NCBI GenBank assembly: GCA_003612525.1
Contig: RAZD01000002.1
Location: 62,001-126,000 of the forward strand
Source of the DNA: a bacterium C-53
Lineage (GTDB): Bacteria; Bacillota; Clostridia; Lachnospirales; Lachnospiraceae
DNA: 64,000 nucleotides
Reading direction: 5' to 3'
Numbering within the stretch: the first letter of the stretch is position 1; each line of letters begins with the position of its first letter. The translations under genes and the position numbers were made by a program. Under the pieces are notes generated by a model. It worked only from the letters and a program-made list of their open reading frames with translations, was not told the DNA's origin and made no database searches. Below are positions 8,727 through 16,942 of this stretch, in pieces.

Positions 8727-9833
8727 CTACACAATGGGATGTGCCATAATTTGCAGGATGTGTTCAGCATACTTGGTGAATTTCTTTGAATCTTTTTTAA
8801 AATCGTCTGTAAGTTCGAAATACATAGTCTTATCATGGTAATTTTCACGAAATACAGGTGCAAACAGCGGCTCCCATTCCGGCAGGAATACACCGCTTTT
8901 TTTGCCATAGCAGTTGGATGCTTTTGCCGGTTCCCTGTGGCCTTTATCGACATATGCGGCAACGCTTTTATGAATTGCCGTGTCCTCAGAGGGAAGATAG
9001 TAGTATTCTTTGTAATTTGGATAAAAGAATTTTAATTCGCCCTCCCGGAGTGCAATTTTTAATTTTGCTGTTTTTTCGTGTGCCAGAAGGTAGCAGTCTG
9101 TCCAACCATAGGAGATGGATACGGGAAGGGCGTTTGGAAGACGGATTTCCATCAGGATTTCCGAGCGTTCTACGCCGTCAGCATCCGTATATTTGTTTTT
9201 TCCGGCTTTTTCTACTTTAATCGGAAGATTGAAGATATCCGCGTAGGCAAGAACAGGCACGATGCGTATCATACCTCTTAAATCCTCATAATTGTGGAGC
9301 AGCATAAGCTGCAGGGAAAATTCTTTTGGTTCGGATACATAATCATGGTAAATATTAACAAGCTGCCCGCCGTCGTAACCGTCGTCTCTTTCGATACCGA
9401 GAAAATCTTCTATGGCTTTTTGTTTCAGGCTGCTTAAACGCAATATGTTTTTGTACGGGAGGATTCTTTTATAAAGATCGGTTCCTGCCATACAATTAAA
9501 ATTAAAAGGAAGATCATATTGCAGACACTTTGCCTCAAGATATGGTATGTCAAAAAGATTTCCATTGTAGTGGATCAAATGGCGGTATGTTTGCGCAAAA
9601 TTGAAAAAATGGTAAAGGAGCAGCTCTTCTTCCTGATAATTATCGGCAAACCACTGGATTGTATGGAAACGTTCTTCTTTATAATAGGCGCATCCAATTA
9701 GGTAGAGAGAGGAAGAGCGTGCCGTGAAACCAGTTGTTTCAATATCGATAAAGAGCATATCACAGAGAGGTGCGATGCTTTCGTATGGATAGGTGGACAG
9801 ATCAACGGTTAATGTATTTTTAATGGTATGCAT
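8727..9833 (-). CDS. ribonuclease H-like (YprB-type) exonuclease domain protein
   Basis: A 368-residue protein with a DEDD-type 3'-5' exonuclease fold at its N-terminus: LFIDIETTGF supplies the first acidic pair, and HYNGNLFDIPYLEAKC the second block. This matches the YprB-like RNase H superfamily (COG3359). The C-terminal 150 residues look like a separate family-specific region with a lysine-rich end. The ATG is preceded on the minus strand by CGGAGGTAATC. It faces away from the PF06541 gene and has no operon partner. Substrate (DNA or RNA) is not known for this family. Confidence 0.8.
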   Translation of the reverse strand: MHTIKNTLTVDLSTYPYESIAPLCDMLFIDIETTGFTARSSSLYLIGCAYYKEERFHTIQWFADNYQEEELLLYHFFNFAQTYRHLIHYNGNLFDIPYLEAKCLQYDLPFNFNCMAGTDLYKRILPYKNILRLSSLKQKAIEDFLGIERDDGYDGGQLVNIYHDYVSEPKEFSLQLMLLHNYEDLRGMIRIVPVLAYADIFNLPIKVEKAGKNKYTDADGVERSEILMEIRLPNALPVSISYGWTDCYLLAHEKTAKLKIALREGELKFFYPNYKEYYYLPSEDTAIHKSVAAYVDKGHREPAKASNCYGKKSGVFLPEWEPLFAPVFRENYHDKTMYFELTDDFKKDSKKFTKYAEHILQIMAHPIV

Positions 9834-9980
9834 ATTTTTGATTACCTCCGAAACTTTCTCTTAACAGTATACCGATTTTTTTTCAAAATGCATAGTATTT
9901 TTTGTGCGTTTTTGGTATATTAGATGAAGAAGATGTTCGACATAAGTCGAGCGGATTTGGATTACGAAAGGGAGTTTTCC

Positions 9981-10898
9981 ATGTGGACGATGGAAATTAT
10001 GGGGATTGATGTCTACCATATTTTAAACTGGTTTTTTATATACAGCTTTCTCGGATGGGTATGGGAGAGCTGTTATGTTTCTGCCAAAGAGAGAAGATGG
10101 GTGAACCGGGGGTTTGTCACAGGGCCGGTCTGCACGATTTATGGCTGTGGTGCTGTGGCTGTTTACCTTTTTCTCTGGCCGCTTGAAGAGCAGATTGTAT
10201 TGCTGTACTTTGGCGGAATGATTGTGGCAACTGTTCTGGAATATATAACTGCGTGGCTGATGGAAACGATTTTTCATGCAAGCTGGTGGGATTACAGCAC
10301 ACAGCCTTATAATTTGCAGGGGCGCATATGTCTGGGCGCGTCACTTGGATGGGGACTGTTTACAGTTATTCTGTTTAAAGTTTTCCATCCGGGGGTTGAG
10401 AAAATTGTATCTTTGTATTCGGTTTCGGCGGGAAAAATCGCTGTTATGTGTATAATGATTGTCCATCTGATGGATTTGATTGCGTCAGCATCAGCGGCAT
10501 TCGGGCTGAAGAGCAAGCTTGAACATCTTGATGTGGCATTTGATGAACTGGCTGAATACCTGACCTCTGCGAAGTTTCATGAGACGACCGAAGATTGGAA
10601 ATGGAAGATTCAGTGTATACGTGAAAATTACAGTGCGGCTGATTTTTATTCAAAATATTCAAGGAGAATGGAAATACGGCAGGCTGTATGGAATGATTAT
10701 CTGGAGCAGCGGGGAATATTGGAGTATAAGGAAGAAATTTCTCAGAAAATCTCACTTTTCCACAAAAAGCTTAAAGAAGCCTACAGAGAAAATGATTTCT
10801 TCCGCAAACGTATGCTGAATTCCTATCCGCATCTGAAATCCCTGCCCCGGAAGGCAAAGGAGGTTTCGCTGCACAGAATTATACGAAAAAATAAATAA
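9981..10898 (+). CDS. PF06541-family membrane protein (putative ABC transporter permease)
   Basis: About 305 residues with roughly five hydrophobic segments in the first 170 residues and a cytoplasmic, charged helical C-terminus. The N-terminal segment with FLGWVWESCY and RGFVTGPVCTIYG is characteristic of the PF06541 family annotated as putative ABC-transporter type IV, whose function is unproven. I chose ATG 9981 with GGGAG six bases ahead; ATG 9924 lies about where transcription would begin and has no ribosome binding site. Only 32 bases separate it from rnfC, so it may share the rnf transcript. Confidence 0.75.
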   Translation: MWTMEIMGIDVYHILNWFFIYSFLGWVWESCYVSAKERRWVNRGFVTGPVCTIYGCGAVAVYLFLWPLEEQIVLLYFGGMIVATVLEYITAWLMETIFHASWWDYSTQPYNLQGRICLGASLGWGLFTVILFKVFHPGVEKIVSLYSVSAGKIAVMCIMIVHLMDLIASASAAFGLKSKLEHLDVAFDELAEYLTSAKFHETTEDWKWKIQCIRENYSAADFYSKYSRRMEIRQAVWNDYLEQRGILEYKEEISQKISLFHKKLKEAYRENDFFRKRMLNSYPHLKSLPRKAKEVSLHRIIRKNK

Positions 10899-10930
10899 AG
10901 AAAGTATAAAAAAGGAAAGAGGGAGAAAAT

Positions 10931-12247
10931 ATGCCTAAATTTACATTTAATGGCGGGATACATCCTTATGATGGAAAAGATTTGTCAAAGGACAAACCCA
11001 TAAAGGAATTTTTGCCAAAAGGCGAAATGGTGTATCCTCTGTCACAACACATTGGAGCTCCGGCAACGCCGCTTGTGGGCAAAGGCGACAGGGTACTGGC
11101 CGGACAAAAAATCGGAGAGGCGGGCGGGTTTGTATCCGCACCGGTTTATGCGACTGTATCAGGTACCGTGAAAGGAATTGAGAAACGACGTGTTCCCGCA
11201 GGCAATATGGTCGATTCCATCATTGTGGAAAATGACGGAACTTATGAGGAAGTCGATTATGCCCCGGTGAAGCCTCTGAATGAACTTTCAAGAGATGAAA
11301 TCATCTCGCTGGTGAAGGAAGCAGGCGTTGTCGGCATGGGAGGAGCCGGATTTCCAACTCATGTGAAACTTTCGCCAAAGGAACCTGAGAAAATCGATTA
11401 TGTGATTGCAAACTGTGCGGAATGTGAGCCCTATTTAACATCCGACTACCGGAGAATGCTTGAGGAGCCTGAAAAGCTGATTGCAGGCATGAAGATTGAG
11501 CTGATGCTGTTCCCGAATGCAAAGGGAATTCTCGCAGTGGAGGACAACAAACCGGATTGTATCAACAAACTCAGGGAATTGACGGAAAAGGAACCATTGA
11601 TTGAGGTGCGTGCGCTTAAGACAAAATACCCTCAGGGTTCGGAACGACAGCTGATCTATGCAGTGACAAAACGTGCGATTGATTCTTCGCGCCTTCCGGC
11701 CGATGCAGGCTGCATCGTCAACAATGTGGATACACTGGTTGCGATCAGGCGTGCCGTAGTGGAAGGCAGGCCGCTTATGCACAGGATTGTGACTGTAACG
11801 GGAGATGCCGTAGCGCATCCGCAGAACTTTAAAGTTCGGTGCGGCACAAATTACAACGAGCTTTTGGAGGCGGCCGGCGGACTGAAATGTGAACCGGAGA
11901 AAATTATTTCCGGCGGACCTATGATGGGCTTTGCCTTATTCGATTTAAACGTGCCTGTGACGAAATCCTCTTCGGCGCTTTTATGCATGACGAAAGATGA
12001 AGTGGCTGTGTATGAAGAAGGCGCCTGTATCCGGTGCGGAAGATGCGTCGAGGTATGTCCGGGACGTGTCCTGCCTGCAAAGCTTGCGGATGCCTCAGAA
12101 CATGGCGATGCGGAAACTTTCCTGAAATATAATGGAATGGAGTGCTGTGAGTGTGGCTGCTGCAGTTATGTATGTCCTGCCAAGCGTCACTTGACACAGT
12201 CTATTAAATCAATGAGGAAGATAATGCTTGCAAAGAAGAAAAAATGA
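10931..12247 (+). CDS. rnfC: Rnf complex subunit RnfC
   Basis: Cytoplasmic-face subunit of the ferredoxin:NAD+ oxidoreductase (Rnf), which couples electron transfer from reduced ferredoxin to NAD+ with ion pumping. The 438-residue protein has the RnfC N-terminal barrel-sandwich region, a GMGGAGFPTHVK nucleotide/FMN-binding stretch near residue 136, and two [4Fe-4S] motifs: CIRCGRCVEVCP from about residue 366 and CCECGCCSYVCP from about residue 404. It is the first gene of rnfCDGEAB. ATG 10931 follows GGAAAGAGGGAG. Confidence 0.95.
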   Translation: MPKFTFNGGIHPYDGKDLSKDKPIKEFLPKGEMVYPLSQHIGAPATPLVGKGDRVLAGQKIGEAGGFVSAPVYATVSGTVKGIEKRRVPAGNMVDSIIVENDGTYEEVDYAPVKPLNELSRDEIISLVKEAGVVGMGGAGFPTHVKLSPKEPEKIDYVIANCAECEPYLTSDYRRMLEEPEKLIAGMKIELMLFPNAKGILAVEDNKPDCINKLRELTEKEPLIEVRALKTKYPQGSERQLIYAVTKRAIDSSRLPADAGCIVNNVDTLVAIRRAVVEGRPLMHRIVTVTGDAVAHPQNFKVRCGTNYNELLEAAGGLKCEPEKIISGGPMMGFALFDLNVPVTKSSSALLCMTKDEVAVYEEGACIRCGRCVEVCPGRVLPAKLADASEHGDAETFLKYNGMECCECGCCSYVCPAKRHLTQSIKSMRKIMLAKKKK

Positions 12248-12275
12248 GATAATTAAACTATGTGAGGTGAAAAAA

Positions 12276-13208
12276 GTGAACGGTTCTATGAATGTATCAT
12301 CTAACCCGCATGTCCGCTCTAAGGCAACAACATCGGGGATTATGATTTCCGTCGCAATCGCGCTGCTTCCGGCTGCCGGGTTTGGCGTCTATAATTTTGG
12401 CTGGCGTGCGCTGATGTTGTTATGCGTTTGTATTGCGACATGTGTGGCATCGGAATATATATATGAAAAATGTATGAAGAAGAAAGTTACAATCGGCGAT
12501 TTCAGTGCGGTGGTGACAGGATTGCTGCTTGGTATGAACCTCCCGGCATCCGCGCCGTGGTGGATTGCCGTAATCGGCGGGATGTTTGCTATTGTTGTGG
12601 TGAAAATGCTTTTTGGGGGTCTGGGACAGAATTTCATGAATCCGGCGCTCGGAGCAAGGTGTTTTCTCCTGATTTCATTCACCGCAAGGATGACAACATT
12701 TACATATGACGGCGTAACAGGCGCAACGCCGCTGGCTGTTCTGAAAAGCGGCGGAAATGTCAATACATATGATATGGTGATTGGAAGGATTCCGGGAACA
12801 ATCGGCGAGACATCTGTGATCGCGATTGTAATCGGCGCATGTTTTCTGCTGCTTTCCGGCATTATTGATCTGAGAATTCCGGCATCTTATATTATTACAT
12901 TTGCCCTTTTTATCGGTATATTCGGCGGCTATGGTTTTGACCCCTATTTTCTGACAGCTCATCTTTCCGGCGGCGGTCTGATGTTAGGCGCCTTCTTTAT
13001 GGCAACGGATTATGTGACATCTCCGATTACGCCGGCAGGAAAATATGCATTTGGTATTATACTTGGACTTTTGACAGGTATTTTCCGGATATTCGGCGGT
13101 TCGGCGGAAGGTGTGTCTTATGCAATTATTCTGGGAAATCTTCTTGTGCCATTAATAGAGAGAGTGACTCTTCCGAAATGTTTTGGTAAAGGAGGAGAGA
13201 ATCGATGA
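12276..13208 (+). CDS. rnfD: Rnf complex subunit RnfD
   Basis: Integral membrane subunit (310 residues, about nine hydrophobic segments) that carries covalent FMN. The flavinylation motif V-T-G-A-T lies near residues 147-151, with Thr151 as the expected FMN attachment site for ApbE, whose gene is at the end of this cluster. The start is a GTG at 12276 after GAGGTGA; upstream in-frame codons overlap rnfC. Its stop overlaps the rnfG start (ATGA). Confidence 0.93.
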   Translation: MNGSMNVSSNPHVRSKATTSGIMISVAIALLPAAGFGVYNFGWRALMLLCVCIATCVASEYIYEKCMKKKVTIGDFSAVVTGLLLGMNLPASAPWWIAVIGGMFAIVVVKMLFGGLGQNFMNPALGARCFLLISFTARMTTFTYDGVTGATPLAVLKSGGNVNTYDMVIGRIPGTIGETSVIAIVIGACFLLLSGIIDLRIPASYIITFALFIGIFGGYGFDPYFLTAHLSGGGLMLGAFFMATDYVTSPITPAGKYAFGIILGLLTGIFRIFGGSAEGVSYAIILGNLLVPLIERVTLPKCFGKGGENR

Positions 13209-13810
13209 AAAATGAACTTATAAAAAATACGGTGATTCTCACTGTGATTACGTTGATTTCCGGGCTTCTTCTGGGAACGGTCTATGAGGTTACGAAAGGG
13301 CCGATTGCCGCGGAGGAGGAGCGGGCGAAGAAAGCTGCGTGGAAGAGTGTATTCCAGGATGCAGCTGATTTTGAGGAACAGGAATTTGATGCTGAAGCGG
13401 GAAAAACCATTCTTTCTGATGCCGGTCTTACCGCACAGGATATTGACAGCGTGGTTGCGGCATCCGGCAGCGGCGGTGAATCTCTGGGCTTTGTCATAGG
13501 CGTTATTTCCCATGAAGGATATGGCGGTGATATCAAACTCTCTGTTGGAATCAGGAATGACGGAACCGTAAACGGCATTGAGATTCTTTCAATAAACGAG
13601 ACGGCGGGACTTGGCATGCGTGCCGATACGGATGAATTTAAAATGCAGTTTGAGAATACGCAGACCGATCAGTTTGTTTATACGAAGACGGGGGCGGCCG
13701 CCGATAATGAAATTGATGCGTTAAGCGGTGCGACCATCACGACAAATGCGGTAACAAATGGTGTAAATGCGGCTATTGCGTATTTTAGCAGTCTGGAAGG
13801 AGGGAATTGA
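13205..13810 (+). CDS. rnfG: Rnf complex subunit RnfG
   Basis: A 201-residue subunit with one N-terminal transmembrane helix (about residues 8-27) and an extracytoplasmic FMN-binding domain. The motif LSGATITT near residues 173-180 contains Thr177, the expected covalent FMN site. RnfG passes electrons within the Rnf complex. It overlaps rnfD by four bases and is followed two bases later by the rnfE ATG, so translation across the operon is tightly coupled. Confidence 0.93.
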   Translation: MKNELIKNTVILTVITLISGLLLGTVYEVTKGPIAAEEERAKKAAWKSVFQDAADFEEQEFDAEAGKTILSDAGLTAQDIDSVVAASGSGGESLGFVIGVISHEGYGGDIKLSVGIRNDGTVNGIEILSINETAGLGMRADTDEFKMQFENTQTDQFVYTKTGAAADNEIDALSGATITTNAVTNGVNAAIAYFSSLEGGN

Positions 13811-13812
13811 AA

Positions 13813-14520
13813 ATGAATAAAGCAGGCGAACGGTTTTTGAACGGTCTGATCAAGGAAAACCCGACTTTTGTACTGATGCTTGGCATGTGTCCGACAATGG
13901 CAGTCACAACATCCTGTATCAATGCGGTAGGAATGGGACTTTCAACTACGGTAGTGCTGATTCTTTCCAATATGGTAATTTCGGCGCTGCGAAAAGTGAT
14001 TCCTGATAAGGTCAGGATTCCGGCCTTTATCGTAATCATTGCTTCTTTTGTTACGATTGTTGAGATGCTGATGAAGGGATATTTGCCAGATCTCTATTCA
14101 GCGCTTGGCATTTACATTCCTCTGATTGTTGTAAACTGTATTATTCTCGGAAGAGCCGAAGCATATGCATATAAGAGTCCGGTCTTTCCTTCCATGTTCG
14201 ACGGAATCGGAATGGGACTTGGATTTACGCTTGGACTTACCTGTATTGGTGCGGTACGTGAACTGATCGGAGCAGGACAGATTTTCGGGCTTCAAGTGAT
14301 GCCGTCTTCCTACGAGCCTGTGACGCTTTTTATTCTGGCTCCGGGAGCGTTCTTTGTTCTGGCAGTTCTTGTTGCGGTTCAGAATAAGGTAAGGGCAGGG
14401 AAAAATACGGATAAGGCTGTGGGAAGCTGCGGCTCATCTTGTCAGACATGCAGCGTTGCGGGATGCGGAGGCCATTTTTATGAGGCGGAGAAGACTACGG
14501 CAAAGGAGGATAAGTCATGA
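13813..14520 (+). CDS. rnfE: Rnf complex subunit RnfE with cysteine-rich C-terminal tail
   Basis: Integral membrane subunit (235 residues, about six transmembrane segments) of Rnf. The core NPTFVLMLGMCPTMAVTTS and GRAEAYA motifs are typical. After the last helix the protein continues with a soluble tail of about 40 residues containing four cysteines in 13 residues (C-x3-C-x2-C-x4-C) and a nearby His, which is not part of the standard RnfE fold. ATG 13813 is preferred over TTG 13807 because AGGAGGG lies at the right distance. It overlaps rnfA by four bases. Confidence 0.92.
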   Translation: MNKAGERFLNGLIKENPTFVLMLGMCPTMAVTTSCINAVGMGLSTTVVLILSNMVISALRKVIPDKVRIPAFIVIIASFVTIVEMLMKGYLPDLYSALGIYIPLIVVNCIILGRAEAYAYKSPVFPSMFDGIGMGLGFTLGLTCIGAVRELIGAGQIFGLQVMPSSYEPVTLFILAPGAFFVLAVLVAVQNKVRAGKNTDKAVGSCGSSCQTCSVAGCGGHFYEAEKTTAKEDKS

Positions 14521-15092
14521 CAGAATTATTGTTGATTGCAATTGGATCGGCTCTTGTAAATAATGTGGTACTTAGCCAATTCCTCGGATTATGTCCGTTT
14601 CTCGGCGTATCAAAGAAGGTGGAAACCGCAACCGGAATGGGAGCGGCGGTTATTTTCGTTATTACACTGTCTTCGGCAGTGACCGGCGCCATATATCAGT
14701 TTATTCTGGAGCCGCTTGATTTGAAGTATCTTCAGACGATTGTGTTTATTCTGGTAATTGCCGCGCTTGTACAGTTTGTGGAAATGTTTTTGAAGAAATC
14801 AATGCCTGCCTTATATCAGGCGCTGGGCGTTTATCTGCCTTTGATCACAACCAACTGTGCAGTGCTTGGTGTTGCGCTTACAAATGTACAGAAATCTTAC
14901 GGTATTCTTTCCGGCGTAGTAAACGGACTTGCGACTTCTGTCGGTTTTACAATATCGATTACGATTTTAGCAGGCCTGCGTGAAAAAATGGAGTATAATG
15001 ATGTGCCGAAAGCATTTCAGGGAATGCCGATTGTGCTGGTAACGGCAGGCCTTATGGCCATTGCATTCTTTGGATTTTCAGGCTTATTATAA
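14517..15092 (+). CDS. rnfA: Rnf complex subunit RnfA
   Basis: Highly hydrophobic 191-residue subunit with about six transmembrane helices, homologous to RnfE and NqrE. The pseudo-twofold helices carry NNVVLSQFLGLCPFLGVSKK and TTNCAVLG; in the family the cysteines in these half-helices coordinate an intramembrane Fe-S cluster shared with RnfE. The ATG overlaps the rnfE stop, and rnfB follows after 26 bases. Length is exactly that of other RnfA proteins. Confidence 0.95.
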   Translation: MTELLLIAIGSALVNNVVLSQFLGLCPFLGVSKKVETATGMGAAVIFVITLSSAVTGAIYQFILEPLDLKYLQTIVFILVIAALVQFVEMFLKKSMPALYQALGVYLPLITTNCAVLGVALTNVQKSYGILSGVVNGLATSVGFTISITILAGLREKMEYNDVPKAFQGMPIVLVTAGLMAIAFFGFSGLL

Positions 15093-15118
15093 GATGACGG
15101 GAAAGGGTTGGTATCAAA

Positions 15119-15916
15119 ATGAGTGTAATGGGTATTATTTCCGCGACATGCTGTGTTGCGGTGGTAGGACTGTTGATTGGTGTATTTCTTGGGGCGGCAG
15201 GCATAAAGTTCAAAGTGGAAGTGGATGAAAGGGAAGAAGCTGTTTTGGGTGAGCTTCCCGGAAATAACTGCGGCGGATGCGGCTACGCGGGCTGCTCCGG
15301 TCTTGCGGCAGCAATTGTAAAGGGTGAGGCGCCTGTAAACGGCTGTCCGGTCGGCGGCGCACCTGTAGCGGAGAAAATTGGTGCGATTATGGGCCAGGAG
15401 GCAGGCGAAAGCCGTCCGATGACTGCATTTGTAAAATGCGCCGGTACGTGTGAGAAGGCAGGAAATGACTATCAGTATTATGGGAAAGCGGACTGTAAGA
15501 TGATGCAGTTTGTTCCAGGCGGCGGTGCAAAGACATGTAATTACGGATGTCTTGGCGGCGGAAGCTGTGTAAAAGCGTGTGCATTTGATGCAATTCATAT
15601 CCTCGACGGAATCGCGGTAGTCGATGAGGAGAAGTGCAAGGCATGCGGAAAATGTGTGGCAGAATGCCCCAGACATCTGATTGAACTTGTTCCAAAGAAC
15701 AGCAAAGCGAGAGTCCGGTGTGCTTCTAAGGATAGGGGACCTGTCGTTATGAAAGCGTGCAGCAGCGGATGCATTGGCTGTGGTATCTGCGCAAGGAATT
15801 GTCCTGAAGGAGCAGTTACGGTTACGGATATGATTGCATCAATCGACTATGATAAATGTACGGGCTGCATGACATGTGTGGAAAAGTGTCCGAAGAAGGC
15901 CATCATTTCAATGTAA
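15119..15916 (+). CDS. rnfB: Rnf complex subunit RnfB, polyferredoxin
   Basis: The 265-residue ferredoxin-accepting subunit. A single N-terminal transmembrane helix is followed by the CGGCGYAGC cluster motif from Cys51 and then several C-x2-C-x2-C-x3-C ferredoxin motifs, such as CKACGKCVAECP and CIGCGICARNCP. These give multiple [4Fe-4S] clusters that feed electrons to the membrane part. It is the last rnf gene. Its final 14 bases overlap the 3' end of apbE on the other strand. Confidence 0.95.
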   Translation: MSVMGIISATCCVAVVGLLIGVFLGAAGIKFKVEVDEREEAVLGELPGNNCGGCGYAGCSGLAAAIVKGEAPVNGCPVGGAPVAEKIGAIMGQEAGESRPMTAFVKCAGTCEKAGNDYQYYGKADCKMMQFVPGGGAKTCNYGCLGGGSCVKACAFDAIHILDGIAVVDEEKCKACGKCVAECPRHLIELVPKNSKARVRCASKDRGPVVMKACSSGCIGCGICARNCPEGAVTVTDMIASIDYDKCTGCMTCVEKCPKKAIISM

Positions 15917-16901
15917 GTGGGAATGTCGCGCTGACAGTTCCATCCATATGAACAAAAAGGGCATCGACGCCGTCCAGTGACCGGATGAGCTCCATGCCCT
16001 TTTCTTCTCCAAGAGCAAAGCATATGGTTGAGAGAGCATCTCCGTCTACCGAATGTTCCGTTAACACGGTAACGCCGGAAAGACCGCTGTCAACCGGATA
16101 ACCGGTGGATGGATTGAGAATGTGGTGATAGAGTGTGTCGTTTAGCGTAAAGCATCTTTCATAAGAGCCGGAGGATACGACAGACCGCCCTGTAACATCA
16201 ATCGAAGTGAGAATCGCGTTTTTCTCGTCAAATGGCTTTCTGATTCCCACCCGAAAAGGTGTGCCGTCCGGCCTGCCGCCGATTGTAAGTACATTGCCGC
16301 CCAGATTAATAATGGCATGACGGATATTCCTGGAAATAAGATATTCTTTGATTCGATCGGCAATATATCCTTTCGCGATTCCGCCAAGATCAATCTGTGC
16401 ATTTTCATCGGACAGGGTTACTGTGTCGCCGGATATAAGAACAGATTGGTAGTCGACATGGGAAACAGCTTCTTTCAGTTCCGCATTATCGGGAAGCGCA
16501 GGAGTATCCTCCGTAAAGCGCCAGAGGCTGCTTACAGGTGCAATGGTAATATCAAAGAGGCCCTCTGACAGCTCACTATAGAAAATTCCTTTTTGGAGTA
16601 AGGAGATCGTGTCAGGTGATACGCGGACAGGCTTTTTTTGCGCATGGTTAATGCGGTATATATCGCTTCCTTCGATCGTTCTGCTGAAAAGCGATTCATA
16701 TTGGCTGCATAATTCCATGCACGAATCGAGAAGATTTTCATCGACGGAATCATAAATAGTAATGGTAATAACCGTATCGAAAAAGAAGCCGGTACTTGTG
16801 ACAGGTTCTTTTTTCGCGCAGCCGGTATTTACCATGAACAGAACAGGTATCATTATAAGAAGTTTTGTGATAGAATATAAGAAATTGTGATTTGTTTTCA
16901 T
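15903..16901 (-). CDS. apbE: FAD:protein FMN transferase, lipoprotein
   Basis: Transfers FMN from FAD onto Thr of S/T-G-A-T motifs in extracytoplasmic domains, exactly the motifs seen in RnfD and RnfG next door. The protein (about 332 residues from ATG 16901) starts with a lipoprotein signal ending in NTGC, then ApbE features: FFFDTVITI, DLGGIAKGYIAD, INLGGN and SGSYER. I preferred ATG 16901 over the upstream TTG 16949 because the signal peptide then begins normally; no strong ribosome binding site is visible. Convergent with rnfB, so it needs its own promoter in the 41-base gap or beyond. Confidence 0.92.
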   Translation of the reverse strand: MKTNHNFLYSITKLLIMIPVLFMVNTGCAKKEPVTSTGFFFDTVITITIYDSVDENLLDSCMELCSQYESLFSRTIEGSDIYRINHAQKKPVRVSPDTISLLQKGIFYSELSEGLFDITIAPVSSLWRFTEDTPALPDNAELKEAVSHVDYQSVLISGDTVTLSDENAQIDLGGIAKGYIADRIKEYLISRNIRHAIINLGGNVLTIGGRPDGTPFRVGIRKPFDEKNAILTSIDVTGRSVVSSGSYERCFTLNDTLYHHILNPSTGYPVDSGLSGVTVLTEHSVDGDALSTICFALGEEKGMELIRSLDGVDALFVHMDGTVSATFPLTLK

Positions 16902-16942
16902 GAAGATATCATAATACACTTGAAAGGCCAGGTCAACGCAAA

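Noticed and set aside
10444-10755. Minus-strand open frame of 103 codons inside the PF06541 gene
   Set aside because: A shadow of the real gene: no ribosome binding site and no recognisable protein features. The many similar frames opposite real genes were left out for the same reason.
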